Assembly (NCBI GenBank): GCA_001247695.2 | Contig: LGRX02035313.1 | Coordinates: 1-64,000 of the forward strand | Length of the DNA: 64,000 bases | Source: Cymbomonas tetramitiformis | Taxonomy: Eukaryota; Chlorophyta; Pyramimonadophyceae; Pyramimonadales; Pyramimonadaceae | Direction of reading: 5' to 3' | Notes under the pieces: model-generated | What the model was told of the DNA's origin: nothing | Database searches by the model: none | Seen by the model: only the letters and a program-made list of their open reading frames with translations | Shown here: positions 1 to 11,500 of the stretch, one piece after another | Layout of the letters: every line of letters starts with the position of its first letter | Position numbering within the stretch: the first letter of the stretch is position 1 | Program-made: the position numbers and the translations under genes

Positions 1-29
1 CTAATTGCCCATATTCCCTCCCCGGACAG

Positions 30-400
30 CCTGGGACTTGAAAGCGAGAAAGGCTGGCCCCATAGAGACGCTGGCGCGGTCTTTAGTGAAGAACTCGCGA
101 GAAAGGCTGGCCCCATAGAGACGCTGGCGCTATCTTTAGTGAGAGAACTCAGAGAAGGCATGGCCCCCATAAGAGCGCTGGCGCGGTCTTTCATGAAGAA
201 CTCACCGAAAGGCTGTATATGGGAGACGCTGGCGCTATCTTTAGTGAAGAACTTGCGAGAAAGGCCGGCCCCATAGAGACGCTGGCGCGGTCTTTAGTGA
301 AGAACTTGCCAGAAAGGCTGGCCCCATAGAGACGCTGGCGCGGTCTTTAGTGAAGAACTTGCCAGAAAGGCTGTCTTTAGTGAAGAACTTGCGTTGCAGA
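30..400. repeat. Minisatellite, ~53-57 bp unit
   Basis: About seven imperfect copies of a unit containing AGAGACGCTGGCGC followed by GGTCTTTAGTGAAGAA. Later copies are more alike than the first ones. It lies upstream of the sterol reductase exons and may sit in an upstream intron of that gene or in flanking DNA. Open frames across it follow from the repetition and are not taken as genes. Confidence 0.85.
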
Positions 401-1075
401 CTTTCTGACTGACTTTGCGTCACTACCTTACGCCGTTCTGCCCATTCCTAACCTTGGAGAGCCTACCCGAAACACCCGTTGCCGCACGTTCGAAGTTGCA
501 GACCAGGACACCCACGGGAACGAACGGTTCGCTTCCCCAGCTTCCCCAGATCGCCCAACAGCTCAAGGCGCCCTGCACAGCGTACCTTAGAGTGCCTTCC
601 CACGAGGCGCCTCTTGAACCTGACCAGGCTGCTCAAGGACCCGGCTACCGGCTGCGGGATGGTGATGACAGGCGAATGGGTTCCAGTGCTATCTGGCGAC
701 GGGGGTAATCTTTGTTGTGTCCTGGAAGTGCGTGTCTCCCCCACCCCCAATGAGTCTGACCCCGTGGCCCTTTGCCTCGCAGCACTGCGCCAAGCAGGCG
801 CTTGCACCAGTTTTACAGATCGTTGTTTATCCTCCGCGAAGCTCTCGTTCCAGAGCTCCTTCCTGGGTGTGAGGGAGCCGGGTGTGGAGAATATTTCCTT
901 GTCGTATTTTGACCGAGTGTGCGTGTTTCTTCGCAATTGCCCGAGACCGCAACTCAACGTGGTGTTAAGTTTGCAACTTCACAGCGAAATGTTTTAAGGT
1001 TGGAGTGCACCGTCCTGTTGAGGATCCGCTCACCTGATGAGCACGCGTCTCGAAACGGCCGGCGCTGTGATGCAG
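401..1075. other. No recognised gene; possible upstream exons of the sterol reductase
   Basis: This GC-rich stretch should hold earlier exons of the sterol reductase if they lie inside the window, because the first recognised exon starts about 120 residues into the protein. I translated it and found no match to the conserved N-terminal part of that family, so I assign nothing here. Confidence 0.4.
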
Positions 1076-4000
1076 GACGGGCCACTTTGACCCCGCCATT
1101 GTTTATGATCACTTTGGTGAGATCTTGTCTTCGCTGAACATCATCGCCCTGGTCTTCTGCACCTTCCTCCTCATCAAGGGCCACCTGGCACCTTCCGGTG
1201 CGGACAGCGGCTCCTGCGGCAGTCCGCTCTACGATTTCTACTGGGGAATGGAGCTGTACCCGCGCATCGGTTCTTTCGATATCAAGGAATTCACCAACTG
1301 CCGCTTCGGGATGATGGTGCGGGCCTCATGGTGGTGCAAGCCAGCTTGCGCACCCGCATCGCGAGCTGCTGCTCCCACCTGCATCTTATCGCTTTTGAGA
1401 GTGCGGTGTTCGCTCCGACGCACCGTTTTGCCGGTGCAAGCACTTGACTTTATGAGATCGCTCCGAGTCCCCGGAAGGTTCTTTCGCCGTCCCTGTGCGC
1501 ATGAAGGACCTCGAGACAACGTCATGGTAGCTGGCGATTGTCAGGCATCTTGCAGCATACTGCTCGTAGTTGTGAGGCCACCCCGTTGCCCTGACAAGGT
1601 CGTTCTGGTGCAGGCGTGGGAGTTCATCATCCTCTGCTTTCTCGTGAAGCAGCAGCAGATGAACGGGGTCGCGGCCGACTCTATGATTGTTAGCGTCTTT
1701 CTCATGACGGTGTGCATATTTCTAGCTCACCTCTCCATTGTGTGGCGGCTCGTCAGTGACGTGGACAACTAGCCCACACCTTGAAAGTACCTCACAAGCG
1801 AAGGCTCTCTGGACGAAGTTGGATGGCTGATGAGATCGACCGGCCCTCGCAGACGTCGCAACAGCGAAATGAACTATTTGATCGTAAATGCTGATGGCCA
1901 TTTATGCATATCACGCGAAAGGCATGCAGTCTATCTTCCGTACTTCTTACAGGATCGTGCCTATGTACATGGAAAGACACCGGAGTCGATCTTAAGGAAA
2001 GACACCGGAGTCAACGATACTGCCCGCATATAACTTGGGACTGGTCAACTTGGACTAGTCACCCGATCCGGTTGAGCTGGGCACTGAATAACAACACATA
2101 GGCGGGCCGCCAGAACGAGCCGACTGGGCCGGGTGACAGCACGAAGGCGTGCCGCCAGAGCGCACAGACTAGGGAGGGTGATAGCGCGGAGTCGGGCCAC
2201 TGGTGATAGCACAATAGTGTAGGTGACAGCGCGGAGTCGGGCCACTGGTGATAGCACAATAGTGTAGGTGACAGCGCGGAGTCGGGCCACTGGTGATAGC
2301 ACAATAGTGTAGGTGACATGGCCAGCGGAGGGCGAGCCACTGGTGATAACTTTTTAATTACAGTAGGTGACAACGCGCGGAGTCGGGCCACTGGTGATAG
2401 CACAATAGTGTAGGTGACAGCGGAGTGGGGCCACTGGTGATAGCACAGTACAGTAGGTGACAGCGCGGATCGGACCCTGGTGATAGCACAATGGTGTAGG
2501 TGACAGCGCGGAGTCGGGCCACTGGTGATAGCACAGTGGGTGGTGACAGGCGCGAGGTCGGATGCTGGTGATGCTTGCAAGTACAGTAGGTGACAGCGCG
2601 GAGTCGGGTAGCTGACTAGTGCGGTTGACGCGCAGTGGTGAGCTGAGCATTGCACATCGGCCGGCTGCCTCTCTTCGCGCTCTACTACATACTCGGTGGC
2701 TTGAGCCGTTGAGAAGCGTATCACTGCCAACCTGACAGGTGTACAATACCAAGTTCTTCATGTGGGAGACGGGGTACTGGGGCTCCATCGACATCATGCA
2801 CGACCGCGCCGGTACTCCCAGGCCGCGGCACCTATACTTCAGCCTCTCCGTGCAGCGCTGTCCAAATACGAGCAGACCCAGCCGCACTGATTGATGAGCT
2901 GTTCTCTGCTACATCATTCAAATATATTCAGTCCCTAGCTGTACCGTTCGGCGAATTGTCCTGTGCCACGTTGTTCAAGTACGGGCAGCTGCAGCCACAC
3001 ATATTCAGATGTATTATCGGATCGTGCATGTGCTGGGTTGGTGTGGACAGGCTATTACATTTGCTGGGGATGCCTGGTGTGGGTGCCATCCATCTACACC
3101 TCTCCTGCACTGTATCTTGTGAACAACCCGGTGGCTCTCGGCACGCCCCTTGCAGCAGCCATCACGGTTGCGGGCCTCTTCTGCATCTGGTCCAACTACG
3201 ACTGTGACCGCCAACGTCAGGTCTGCCCAACAGCTCCTTTTGCAAACGCTGCGAGGGAAGGGGGTGCCATGTTTGGTGCTTCTTGCCGGAAGCCGTGGTC
3301 TTTGGCAGCCTTCCGCGGCAAGCGCGTGGCCTGTGCGGGGCCCACCTTTATGAAACGGCACTGAAGCGCACATTCCACAGCTGTCGTGCCACGTCTTCGA
3401 GTGGTACGGCACATAGGGGTCTATTGCAGGCCCGCATCATGACGCACCATGAACTGGGATCGCGTGTGATTGATGCTGAATGCCCTTCTCTGTTGAAGGC
3501 ATGCGCAGCGCACGTGTCTCTACTGTCTACATCTCTGTTGTAAACTGTGTGTCAACTTGTCCTCGGAGCATCCATCGGTGTCCCTGATTTCTCTGTTCGT
3601 CTGTGTGAACCTTTTTGTTTAGGGGGGCTTCCAAGGCCATCACATGGCGATCGCATTGCCACATTCGTACGGAAGAAAACAGAAATACGATCAGATCAAC
3701 TGATTGGAATGAATGGATGAATTACATGAGAACATCCTCAAAGCAGATTTTGTGGAAGCCACCCCCCCCCCCTTATCTCATGAGGTCGTGCGGGTGATGT
3801 TCACAAATCGGCATCAGTTCTGCTCATCCGATGGTTCAGAAGTGAACCTTCCACACGTCCGGTTTAACCAAGTCTTCCTGCCGCGATTTGAATGTTCACA
3901 TCGAGATCTCCAACTTTGAGCTGAAGATGCAAAACCACTGAATTGGCGGCAATCCCATACTATTCCTGCTGCTGCGAGTTCAGTCAAGCCGGCGGCATTC

Positions 4001-4884
4001 TAGGGGAGCAGTATGAGGCACCCTTGGGGTCGCCAGAGGGTAAATTGAGGAACGTCTGATGGTGTGGAGCCCGGGCAACCTGGTGTGGCTTCAGACGTTC
4101 CGGGAGACCGGAGGCAAGGCACCGGTGTGGGGTAAGGCCCCCACCTACATCGTGGCAAAGTACACGACTTCCGAAGGCACCAAGAAGAGCAGCCTTCTCC
4201 TCACCTCTGGGTGGTGCGTACGCAGCTGACCACCTGCACGTTGGCCGCCGCACCGCGCCTGACCCGTTGCAATGCTCTGCTGCCCACCACAAGATGCAAG
4301 CGGTGTGCGAGCAGGGCAATATCGGGTCCAGGCGACGACGGGTCCCGATTTCGCTCGTTGCGCTGCAGCGCCGTATGCCACTCCCCTTGGCGGCCAGCAG
4401 TTTGCACAAGTTATTTCAGCCTGTTGTATTCTGTGAAGGAGTGTTGCGGAGGGCGCCCTCCAGGTGGGGCCTGGCGCGGCACTTCCACTACCTCCCCGAG
4501 ATCATGTCCTCCTTCTTCTGGACCATGCCCGGGCTCTTCCAGCACGTAATGTTTGCTTCCCCTTGGACTGTATCAGATCCACCCTTGTATTGCTCCCGGG
4601 TTCCTCGTTTCCCCTCTTGTGCACTTGAGAGGGCATTGCCCGGAGCTTGTCCCATTCAGCGCGCCGTCTCAGGGTGACATGTGCCTGCCATCCCCGTCTT
4701 CATGTGGGTGCCCGCACTCTGAATTGCTGATGGGGGTTTTTTCTGTTGGCGCGGTTGCGACAATGGGCTTTGCGGATGGCAGCCGCTCCACTACTTCTAC
4801 GTCTTCTATTTGAGCATTTTGCTTGCTGATCGCGCAATTCGCGACGACTCCCGCTGCCTCTCTAAATATGGTCCTTTCTGGCAG
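1076..4884 (+). CDS. DHCR7: 7-dehydrocholesterol (sterol Delta-7) reductase, seven exons, ends missing
   Basis: Reduces the C7-C8 double bond of 5,7-dienyl sterols with NADPH in the ER membrane; last steps of sterol synthesis. Exons read by homology and GT-AG sites: 1076-1316, 1614-1709, 2739-2811, 3051-3220, 4095-4213, 4464-4545, 4783-4884; all phases join. Exon 1 carries the family signature YDFYWGMELYPRIG and FTNCRFGMM; exon 3 has ETGYWGSIDIMHDRAG completed by exon 4, which continues YICWGCLVWVPSIYTSP and ends CDRQRQ; exons 5-6 join to give LLLTSGWWGLARHFHY, the second ERG4/ERG24 signature; exon 7 has ADRAIRDDSRCLSKYG. The order and spacing match plant DWF5 as I remember it. About 294 residues are covered out of ~430 usual: roughly 120 N-terminal residues and the last ~15-20 were not located. 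The second intron holds a 45-bp minisatellite. The Delta-14 reductase paralogue is less likely because the MELYPRIG and FTNCRFGMM forms are DHCR7-like. Confidence 0.93.
2140..2625. repeat. Intronic minisatellite, ~45 bp unit
   Basis: About eleven copies of a unit with GTGATAGCACAATAGTGTAG and GACAGCGCGGAGTCGGGCC, lying wholly inside the intron between the sterol reductase exons at 1614-1709 and 2739-2811. Three central copies (about 2190-2320) are almost identical and the edges are degenerate, as expected for expansion from the middle. The 45-bp period is a multiple of three, so long reading frames on the minus strand are artefacts. Confidence 0.9.
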
Positions 4885-6700
4885 GTCTGTGCCCATCCTG
4901 TTTGTTGCCCCCCTCCAAGCGATTTGGCTCACACAGGCCCACTCAGATACTGCAAGTAGTAGTGCAAAATAAGCCGGCATGTGGAGGGTTGGGTGGACAG
5001 CCTACGGAGTAGGAGGAGTTAGCTGGTGCAGGCGCCTGGACTGGCGGCGGGAGGGGTCTCGTTGGTCATGAGAGCTGGTGATTGGATGTGCTGGCCCTTG
5101 TAGATGGGAGACTAGGAGTGCAGGGGCATTCAAGCCATTAGACGTGGATACACAGCCAACTAAGAAATGTGGGATTTCCTATCGGCCAATGGGCGCGCGT
5201 AGCGGCCATGAGTGGTATCAGACCAGCTCAGTTCCTACACAGGGAAAGGGCCTTAGGTTAGGTGGTGCTGGTGCACGATCTCTATTTCTCTATTTCGCTC
5301 CGAAGAATCCAGAATCATGTCCTGGCATGTGCGCTGAACTCGCGTGTGCGTTGAAGCCTTTGCTTCCCGGCACTGGTATAGAATGCAGCATAGGATTTTC
5401 TTGGCCGTCTTCGCTGAGGTTCAGCCAAGATCCTCTGCTGAACTTAGCATATGGGGGGTTTACATGAAATTGACAGGAATATCAATCGAAGGTGCCATAT
5501 CGTATATTGCCATACATCTTCTAAGCAGGATGCCATTGTGCTTCCAGCTGTGCGCCAGGAAGACAGCGGGATGAGAGCTATTCCCAAGCAATAATTTATT
5601 GTGCAACAAAAGGGATTCACTTGTATTCAGGTGTGAGGTCTCATGGCATTTGATAACAACTAAAGCACTTGAGTGTTGCCCACTTTGGCAGTGAATATAA
5701 ATGTATAGACACCTCATTGTGTTGCATTGAAGTGGGGGGCTTTGGGCCACATGCTTATGCCTACCCTGTATTATTCAAACAGCTGTAACGTACATTTTCG
5801 TTCAATGCTATGGTGGTCTTATTTCAAAACGCCCTAAACTCTGCAAAGGGATTGTTTGTAGTGTTTTGCTTTACTTTTCCATTAGCAGATGAATATGTGA
5901 CTTGGCACATGTCCTTATTGTGTTTCCTATTCTTCTCTATTAGAAATAAAGTTGGGACTCGGCGAGTTACACCGCAACGGAATACATTTGGGCATGAACG
6001 TGGTCCTGAGCATTCTCATCAAGCATAATCACCGGAGGAGGTTATGCAATATGCATGTTTCAACCTGACTACCAACCACCCAACGATTCGGGGGTCCATT
6101 TTGGTTATCCAATGCCTCTTTTAATTGTGGCTTGATTGGGCGCAGCAGTAAAATAGTTGCGTGCAGCAGCTAGCTGAGAGGCCGAGCCGAGGGTTTAATT
6201 GGTACAACATGGCACTGATGTATAGATATGATGAGCAATGGGGAGCGGCACGACTACCGTGTCTCCATTGTTGATTTTTACCACTGAAATCTGCTGCGCA
6301 ACAAACCAGGCTCAAAAGTTTGTCGATGGACCGAGAACAAATTTATATTTAATAGTTTTCATTGTTCTTTTAGTAGGGGCCTGTCTACCAATTATTTAAT
6401 TAATGGATTTTTGTTCTTTTTAGCATAGTAAGCATTTTGTTGAAATATTTTTGTCATTTTCACTTTTACAGGCGATGGTTTGTTGCTTGCTACCTGAGAC
6501 ACCGTATATGCAACATGCGGTATGGCAGAGGAGACGCATAGAAGGATGTTTTTACTGACAACCCTTCTGTAAATAATGCAATGATCAAATGGGTTTCGTT
6601 GCACTATCAGGATGGGGGCACCCGCCTACAATTCATGCAGTACACACGCACTGTGAGTATGGTAAACACTTGAGACAGGCATCGCGTGAAACTTGCACTA
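4885..6700. other. Intergenic, no supported gene
   Basis: The last exon of the sterol reductase should lie in the first part of this stretch, but no frame shows the expected C-terminal YRI/P-rich end. From about 5,560 the sequence becomes AT-rich with no convincing coding signal on either strand. Confidence 0.5.
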
Positions 6701-6703
6701 AAA

Positions 6704-6922
6704 CTATGCCACTGCACTTGCAGCGCCGGAACCCTCTGCTACCTCCTCTGCTACCTGCTCACTTGCCGCAGGTGCCATAATGCCCTTCAAGCTGGCTACC
6801 ACGTGCCTGAACATTTCTGCAGGGATGCTATTCGCCTCAATATCCTGGTAGTCAGTGTACCACAAGTACACGGTCTCGTTCTCGTCGAACTCCACCCATG
6901 CAATGATCGAACGCCACCCCGG
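6704..6922 (-). CDS. Orphan coding segment, partial, ~73 residues
   Basis: Reading from about 6922 down, a single open frame gives GWRSIIAWVEFDENETVYLW, then a YTDYQDIEANSIPAEMF stretch, then an Ala/Glu-rich tail. The composition (regular acidic and aromatic residues, codon-like third-position GC) contrasts with the AT-rich surroundings and looks like a real exon. I do not recognise the family. The pattern W-hydrophobic-F-D-E-N-x-V-Y-L-x-Y could fit a small beta-barrel domain, which is only a guess. No start codon or splice site is assigned; it could also be a relic. Confidence 0.35.
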   Translation of the reverse strand, partial: PGWRSIIAWVEFDENETVYLWYTDYQDIEANSIPAEMFRHVVASLKGIMAPAASEQVAEEVAEGSGAASAVA

Positions 6923-7135
6923 ACATGTGTTGTGAGAGCGATTTTGACGGGTCGAGCATGATTTTGCCAGTTTGTCATTGTTGGTTGTTGTTGGCAGGAT
7001 TCGCCGACATTCGAATTAATTACGGCCCTTGCTGTTTGTTCTTAAAGTGGGGGGTCTGTCTACCAATTAATTAAGTAACCGACTTTTTCCCTCACCACGA
7101 GAATTCGGGCAAATCAATTAATTGTTTGATTGGGG

Positions 7136-7330
7136 GGGGGTTGTTTATGCGCGTAGGCAAATGCCATATATGGTAGTATGCGCGTAGGAAAATGATTTTC
7201 ATGTAGTTTGCGCGTAGGCAAATGAATTTAATGTAGTTTGCGCGTAGGCAAATGATTTTGATGGTAGTCTGCGCGTAAGCAAATGATTTTGATGGGCATC
7301 TGCCCGTAGGCGCAAATGAAATTAATAGTG
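7136..7330. repeat. Short tandem repeat, ~30 bp unit
   Basis: About six copies of a unit containing GCGCGTAGGCAAATGATTTT, with the last copy degenerate (CTGCCCGTAGGCGCAAATGA). The flanks are AT-rich and no gene is seen. Confidence 0.85.
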
Positions 7331-7404
7331 TGATATCCGTAGACAGACCGTGAACAAGCGGGATAGTGCAACGAGTGTTGTGTTCGGTATACAACGGTAT
7401 GCCG

Positions 7405-7600
7405 AACACAATACAAGTTTGCATATTAATTCTTCGGTGTCTTAGGAAGAACATGCTCCTTGCGCACGCACGCAGGATCCGTTCATATTTTAGAAGTCTG
7501 GACGCGGCGCGTTAGAGGGGCTGATTGGGCATGCGTTGAGTCAACGGCTCGACGCATGTCTAGCAAGGAAGCACAATATACGTGCTCATGATGCAAACAT
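7405..7600. repeat. Diverged dispersed repeat, copy 1
   Basis: The stretch from TTTGCATATTAATT through AACATGCTCCTTGCGCACGC, GATTGGGCATGCGTTGAGT and CAACGGCTCGACGCATG to GAAGCACAATATA aligns, with many differences, to 38,095-38,260, where the same blocks appear in the same order and spacing. This marks an old interspersed element of at least 160 bp. Its ends are not defined. Confidence 0.6.
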
Positions 7601-7609
7601 GTGCATACT

Positions 7610-8500
7610 AGAAGCATCATTGCAAGCACACGGAAGGGCTAGAAGATGAGCCTGAAAATATAAGAAAACTATGGTTACCTTAGGCTACATTTTGAGTCCT
7701 CATTTGCCTTGTCCCGTTGATTATGCTAGTTGGGAGCTAAGGATGAAATCTAGTTGAACGCGCGCACTAAGGTGTGGAGCGCTTTTGAAGAAAGCATTAG
7801 GCCCAATCATATAAGATTTCACACCGAAGTAAAAGTTCGAGTGTATAATAGGTTCAAGAAAGAATACATTTTGGTAGTCTCGCACGCTGCAGTTGAAAAA
7901 TTAAGATTATATGCAGCAGCAAAACGTGCTTCCAGACAGCGAAACTGCTTTCGCGGTATGGAGAAAAAGGAATAAGAATTCGACGGAAATACGAATGTTC
8001 CCAGATGACCAGAGCCAATGAGTCGCAAAACAGAGCTCACACATCGATTTCCCGATCGGCCGCGCAGCGGCCTCGACTCATGGCTCTCGTCCGGCTTGCG
8101 AGAGTTCAGAGTCGAGAGTGTCACAGCACACCCAACCGAAACCCTCAAGGCTCAACACGGCTCGGTGCATTTTCAAACAAGAAACATGTTCACGGGTACC
8201 GGCATTTACAATGTCAATAGCAAATCTTTATCGACCCCTGCGTTCTGTCCGTGCCCGCGAAACTATGCCTAATTTTCTTCACGGAAATTTTGAATTTCGC
8301 AGTTCATCGAGGGCTTCTTAGGCACAACCCTCCGCTTCTACTGGCCACACCAGAACTTGCAGCAGCAGGTCAGACAGGAATCTAGGAATCTGTGTCCAAA
8401 TGAATTCCAAGGAATGACTTGTCCGTAGCGCAGCGTGACGTGTATAAATATTCAAGTAAGACCATGTGGTGTGCACCGCTTATTCTATAACCTTGCGTTC
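7610..8500. other. Intergenic, upstream of the ankyrin gene
   Basis: Low-GC sequence without a convincing reading frame. It presumably holds the promoter of the coiled-coil/ankyrin gene, but I see no clear TATA box or other element that can be assigned. Confidence 0.4.
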
Positions 8501-8562
8501 TATAAGCTTGCCTCGGAGTGGGCTGCGTGGCCTGGACCACTCTCAATTCGAACTTCCGTGCG

Positions 8563-11500
8563 ATGGGAACAGTAGCCGAAAATCAGGGCCTCACGAACGA
8601 TGCCGAGGACGAAAATCTTCAACAGCTTGTTGCGCTGCAAGAAGCTACCGCTATACTTTATCATAAGTTGAAAGAGAACGCGGGGAATCTTGAGGAAAGC
8701 AAGTTGGAGCTGAAGAGCGCGCTGGATAGGGTTCGCACATGTGAGACGTACATTCAAGAATTGGAGGACGAGCTGCAAGGTGAGCGCGCAGAGACGGAAT
8801 ATCTTCGGCAGCAGATCGATGAACTCCCGGCGATCGGACAGGCGGAGACAACCGTGGAACAGGAAGCACAAATGGAGGAGCTAAGAAAAGAGGCGGAGCG
8901 CGCCCATTCACTCTTGGACGAAACAAGAGACGAGTTTGACGCCCAGCGTGAGCGCGCGCAGAGCCTCGCAGACGCCGAGATATCCGCGCTTAAGATACAG
9001 CTGGAAACGATGCAAATGGATGCCGGGCCTTCGACTACGGACTTGGCAACGGTTAAGCAAGAGAACATTCGAGTCGCGCATCTCGAAGTGGAGCTCGGGG
9101 TGGTGCGTTACCCTTGCACGCAAGCATCGGCCGTACTTCCTCAACGTCTGCGGGCTTCTCCCACAAACCATTAAGCTCACTAAAACTTCCTTCAGGAAAG
9201 TGAACCTCGGCCAGGCCGCTGACAGCTAGCTTCAGGACGCTGTTGATGTTTTCGGCTTACATTTCAGGTTTCTCCGCAACAGTGCGTCATACAGCTCAAG
9301 CTAGCACCAGACTATCTTTCTTTTCCTCCTACCGCGTTCTAATTCATGCGACCCTGATTATGCACACCACTTATGCAGTGTGGCGTAGGGATCTGGACCC
9401 GCCACGAGCTTGAGGTCCTCGGATATATGTCCCGAAATGTGTGCTAAAGGCTTTGATACCTGGCGTAATGCATAGTGTATTCGAGTTACTTTCTGAGGCA
9501 GTTCGGTGGCTTGGAGAGCGACTGTAAAACGATCGGTTCCACGATAGGCGAGGCACTCTTGCTCAAGTCTATAAACCCACACTTCGGAGTTTGCCATTGA
9601 CTTCAGGCCCCCCTCCTGGAGGAGTGTACGTGGTGCTGCTGCCACAATCAAGTGGCTTTCCGTTGCAAGGGGGTCCTTGCAGGGGGGGGCTTTGCGCTGT
9701 GGGGAAGAAGGATATGCACAGGAGGCTCGAAGCTGTGAGGACGGAGGGACTGTAAGGCAGCGGCTGTTGAACTGTGGAGCAACAGGGAGCGTTTTAGTTG
9801 CGAGGAAGGAGTGGCTGTATGGGTGAGCTTGTAAGGTGTGGGCGCTTTGCAGCCAGGAGGAGCCGCAACCGGGCGCGTTGAGCGTGGGGGAAGGAGAGGC
9901 TGCCGGGGGGCTTGGCGCTGTGGGGAAGGAACGGCTGCCTTGGGAGCTTTTGTTTGGCGGGGCAGGTGGGGCTGCAAAGGGACTTTTCGGGTTGCAGGGC
10001 AAAGGGGCTGTCAGGGAGCCTTCAGTTGCGGGAGAAGGAGTTGCGGGTGAAGGAGTGGCTGTCGGGGGCTTTGAGCTACGGGGCACTGGAAGCTTTTAAG
10101 CTACTGAGCGGGAGGGGCTGTAGGGGCGAGAATTTGAGCTGCGGGCGAGGTGGGGCTGTAGGGGCGAGCTTGTGAGCTGCTGGGCAGAAAAGGGGCTGTA
10201 GGGGCAGCTTTTGAGCTGCTGGGCGAGGAGGGCGAGCTTATGAGGTGTGGAGCAGGAGGGCTGTAGGGGCAAGCTTTTGAGCTGCTGGGCGAGGGGGCAA
10301 GCTTATGAGGTGTGGAGCAGGAGAGGGGCTGTAGGGGCAAGCTTTTGAGGCTGCTGGGCAGGAGGGGCTTTATGGGCGAGCTTGTGAGGTGGGGCAGGAG
10401 AAGCGGCTGTAGGGGCGAGCCTTTTAAGCTGCGGGGAAGGAGGGGCTGTAGAGATAGTTGGTGATTTGTGGGGCAGGAGGGGCTGTAGGGGCGAGCCTTT
10501 AAGCCGCGGGGAAGGGAAGGCTGTAGAAGTTGGTGATTTGCGGGGCAGGAGGGGCTGTAGGGGCGAGCATTTAAGCTGCGGGCGAGGTGGGGCTGCAGAG
10601 ATAGTTGGTGATTTGCGGGGAAGGAGGGGCTCTCCAGGCACGTACGGAGGCGGCCTCGCTGCGGAAGCAACTGAAGGCAGCAGAACGCGAGAAGGCTGCC
10701 ATCGCCTCCACGCGGTGGCAGCTGCTCTACACAAACGAGAAGCTCGAGGAGAGCGCCACGAAGGCCGCGCAGGCCGAGGAGTTCCTACGGGCGGAGCTGC
10801 GCAGTGCACGTGCCTCGCCCTCGCATGATGCGGTGTGCGCAGCGCGGGCTGAGGACAGCATCGGGGCCCTTCAGGCGGAGCTGCAGAAGTGCCGGCAGCA
10901 GAATCAGTTCCTGCAGACAGCTCTGGACAACTCAGGGGAAGAGATCGGTGCGCTGAGCCAGAACGCGGTGGCCGCGCAGCAGGAGAACTATGAGCTGCGG
11001 CGGCAGGTGCCGCTCCCAGATCCGGCTGTGCACACCCTCGTGCTGCGAGCCACTGCTGAGAGCCGTCACTGGAGTTCGCCAGGCGAAGTGCGACGTTCAC
11101 AGAGAGTATTGTTCGGTGTGCCGCCTTGTGCCACGGTATATTAATTTTGCGAAAGCATCGCGCAGGGTCCCACCAAAGGGAGTACCAGAACGCGTTCAAG
11201 GTGATCGCATTATTGATTCATTCCTAGAAAATGTTAACGTATAAACATGTGGGGTGTTTGCGATCGTCCTCTTCTCGCCGCCGGTGAGCGCCCGGTGCCG
11301 GTTTGGTAGAGCCGTCGATGGAGTTGATCGATCGAATTCGATGACTGGACGACCCCGGCCCGGCAGCCGTGACTGAGGGGGTCGAGTTGGTAGTGCCTCA
11401 CATCACGTCATTTCATCTTCAACAGCAGAACAGTGGCACTGGCATCACCACCGTCATTAGAGCAAGTGTTAACTGGTCGTCACGTGAGGCCTGCAGAAGG

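Noticed and set aside
5428..5455. CTGCTGAACTTAGCATAT resembles the start of 28S rRNA (CTGAACTTAAGCATAT)
   Set aside because: The match is limited to about 16 bases and no rRNA-like sequence follows.
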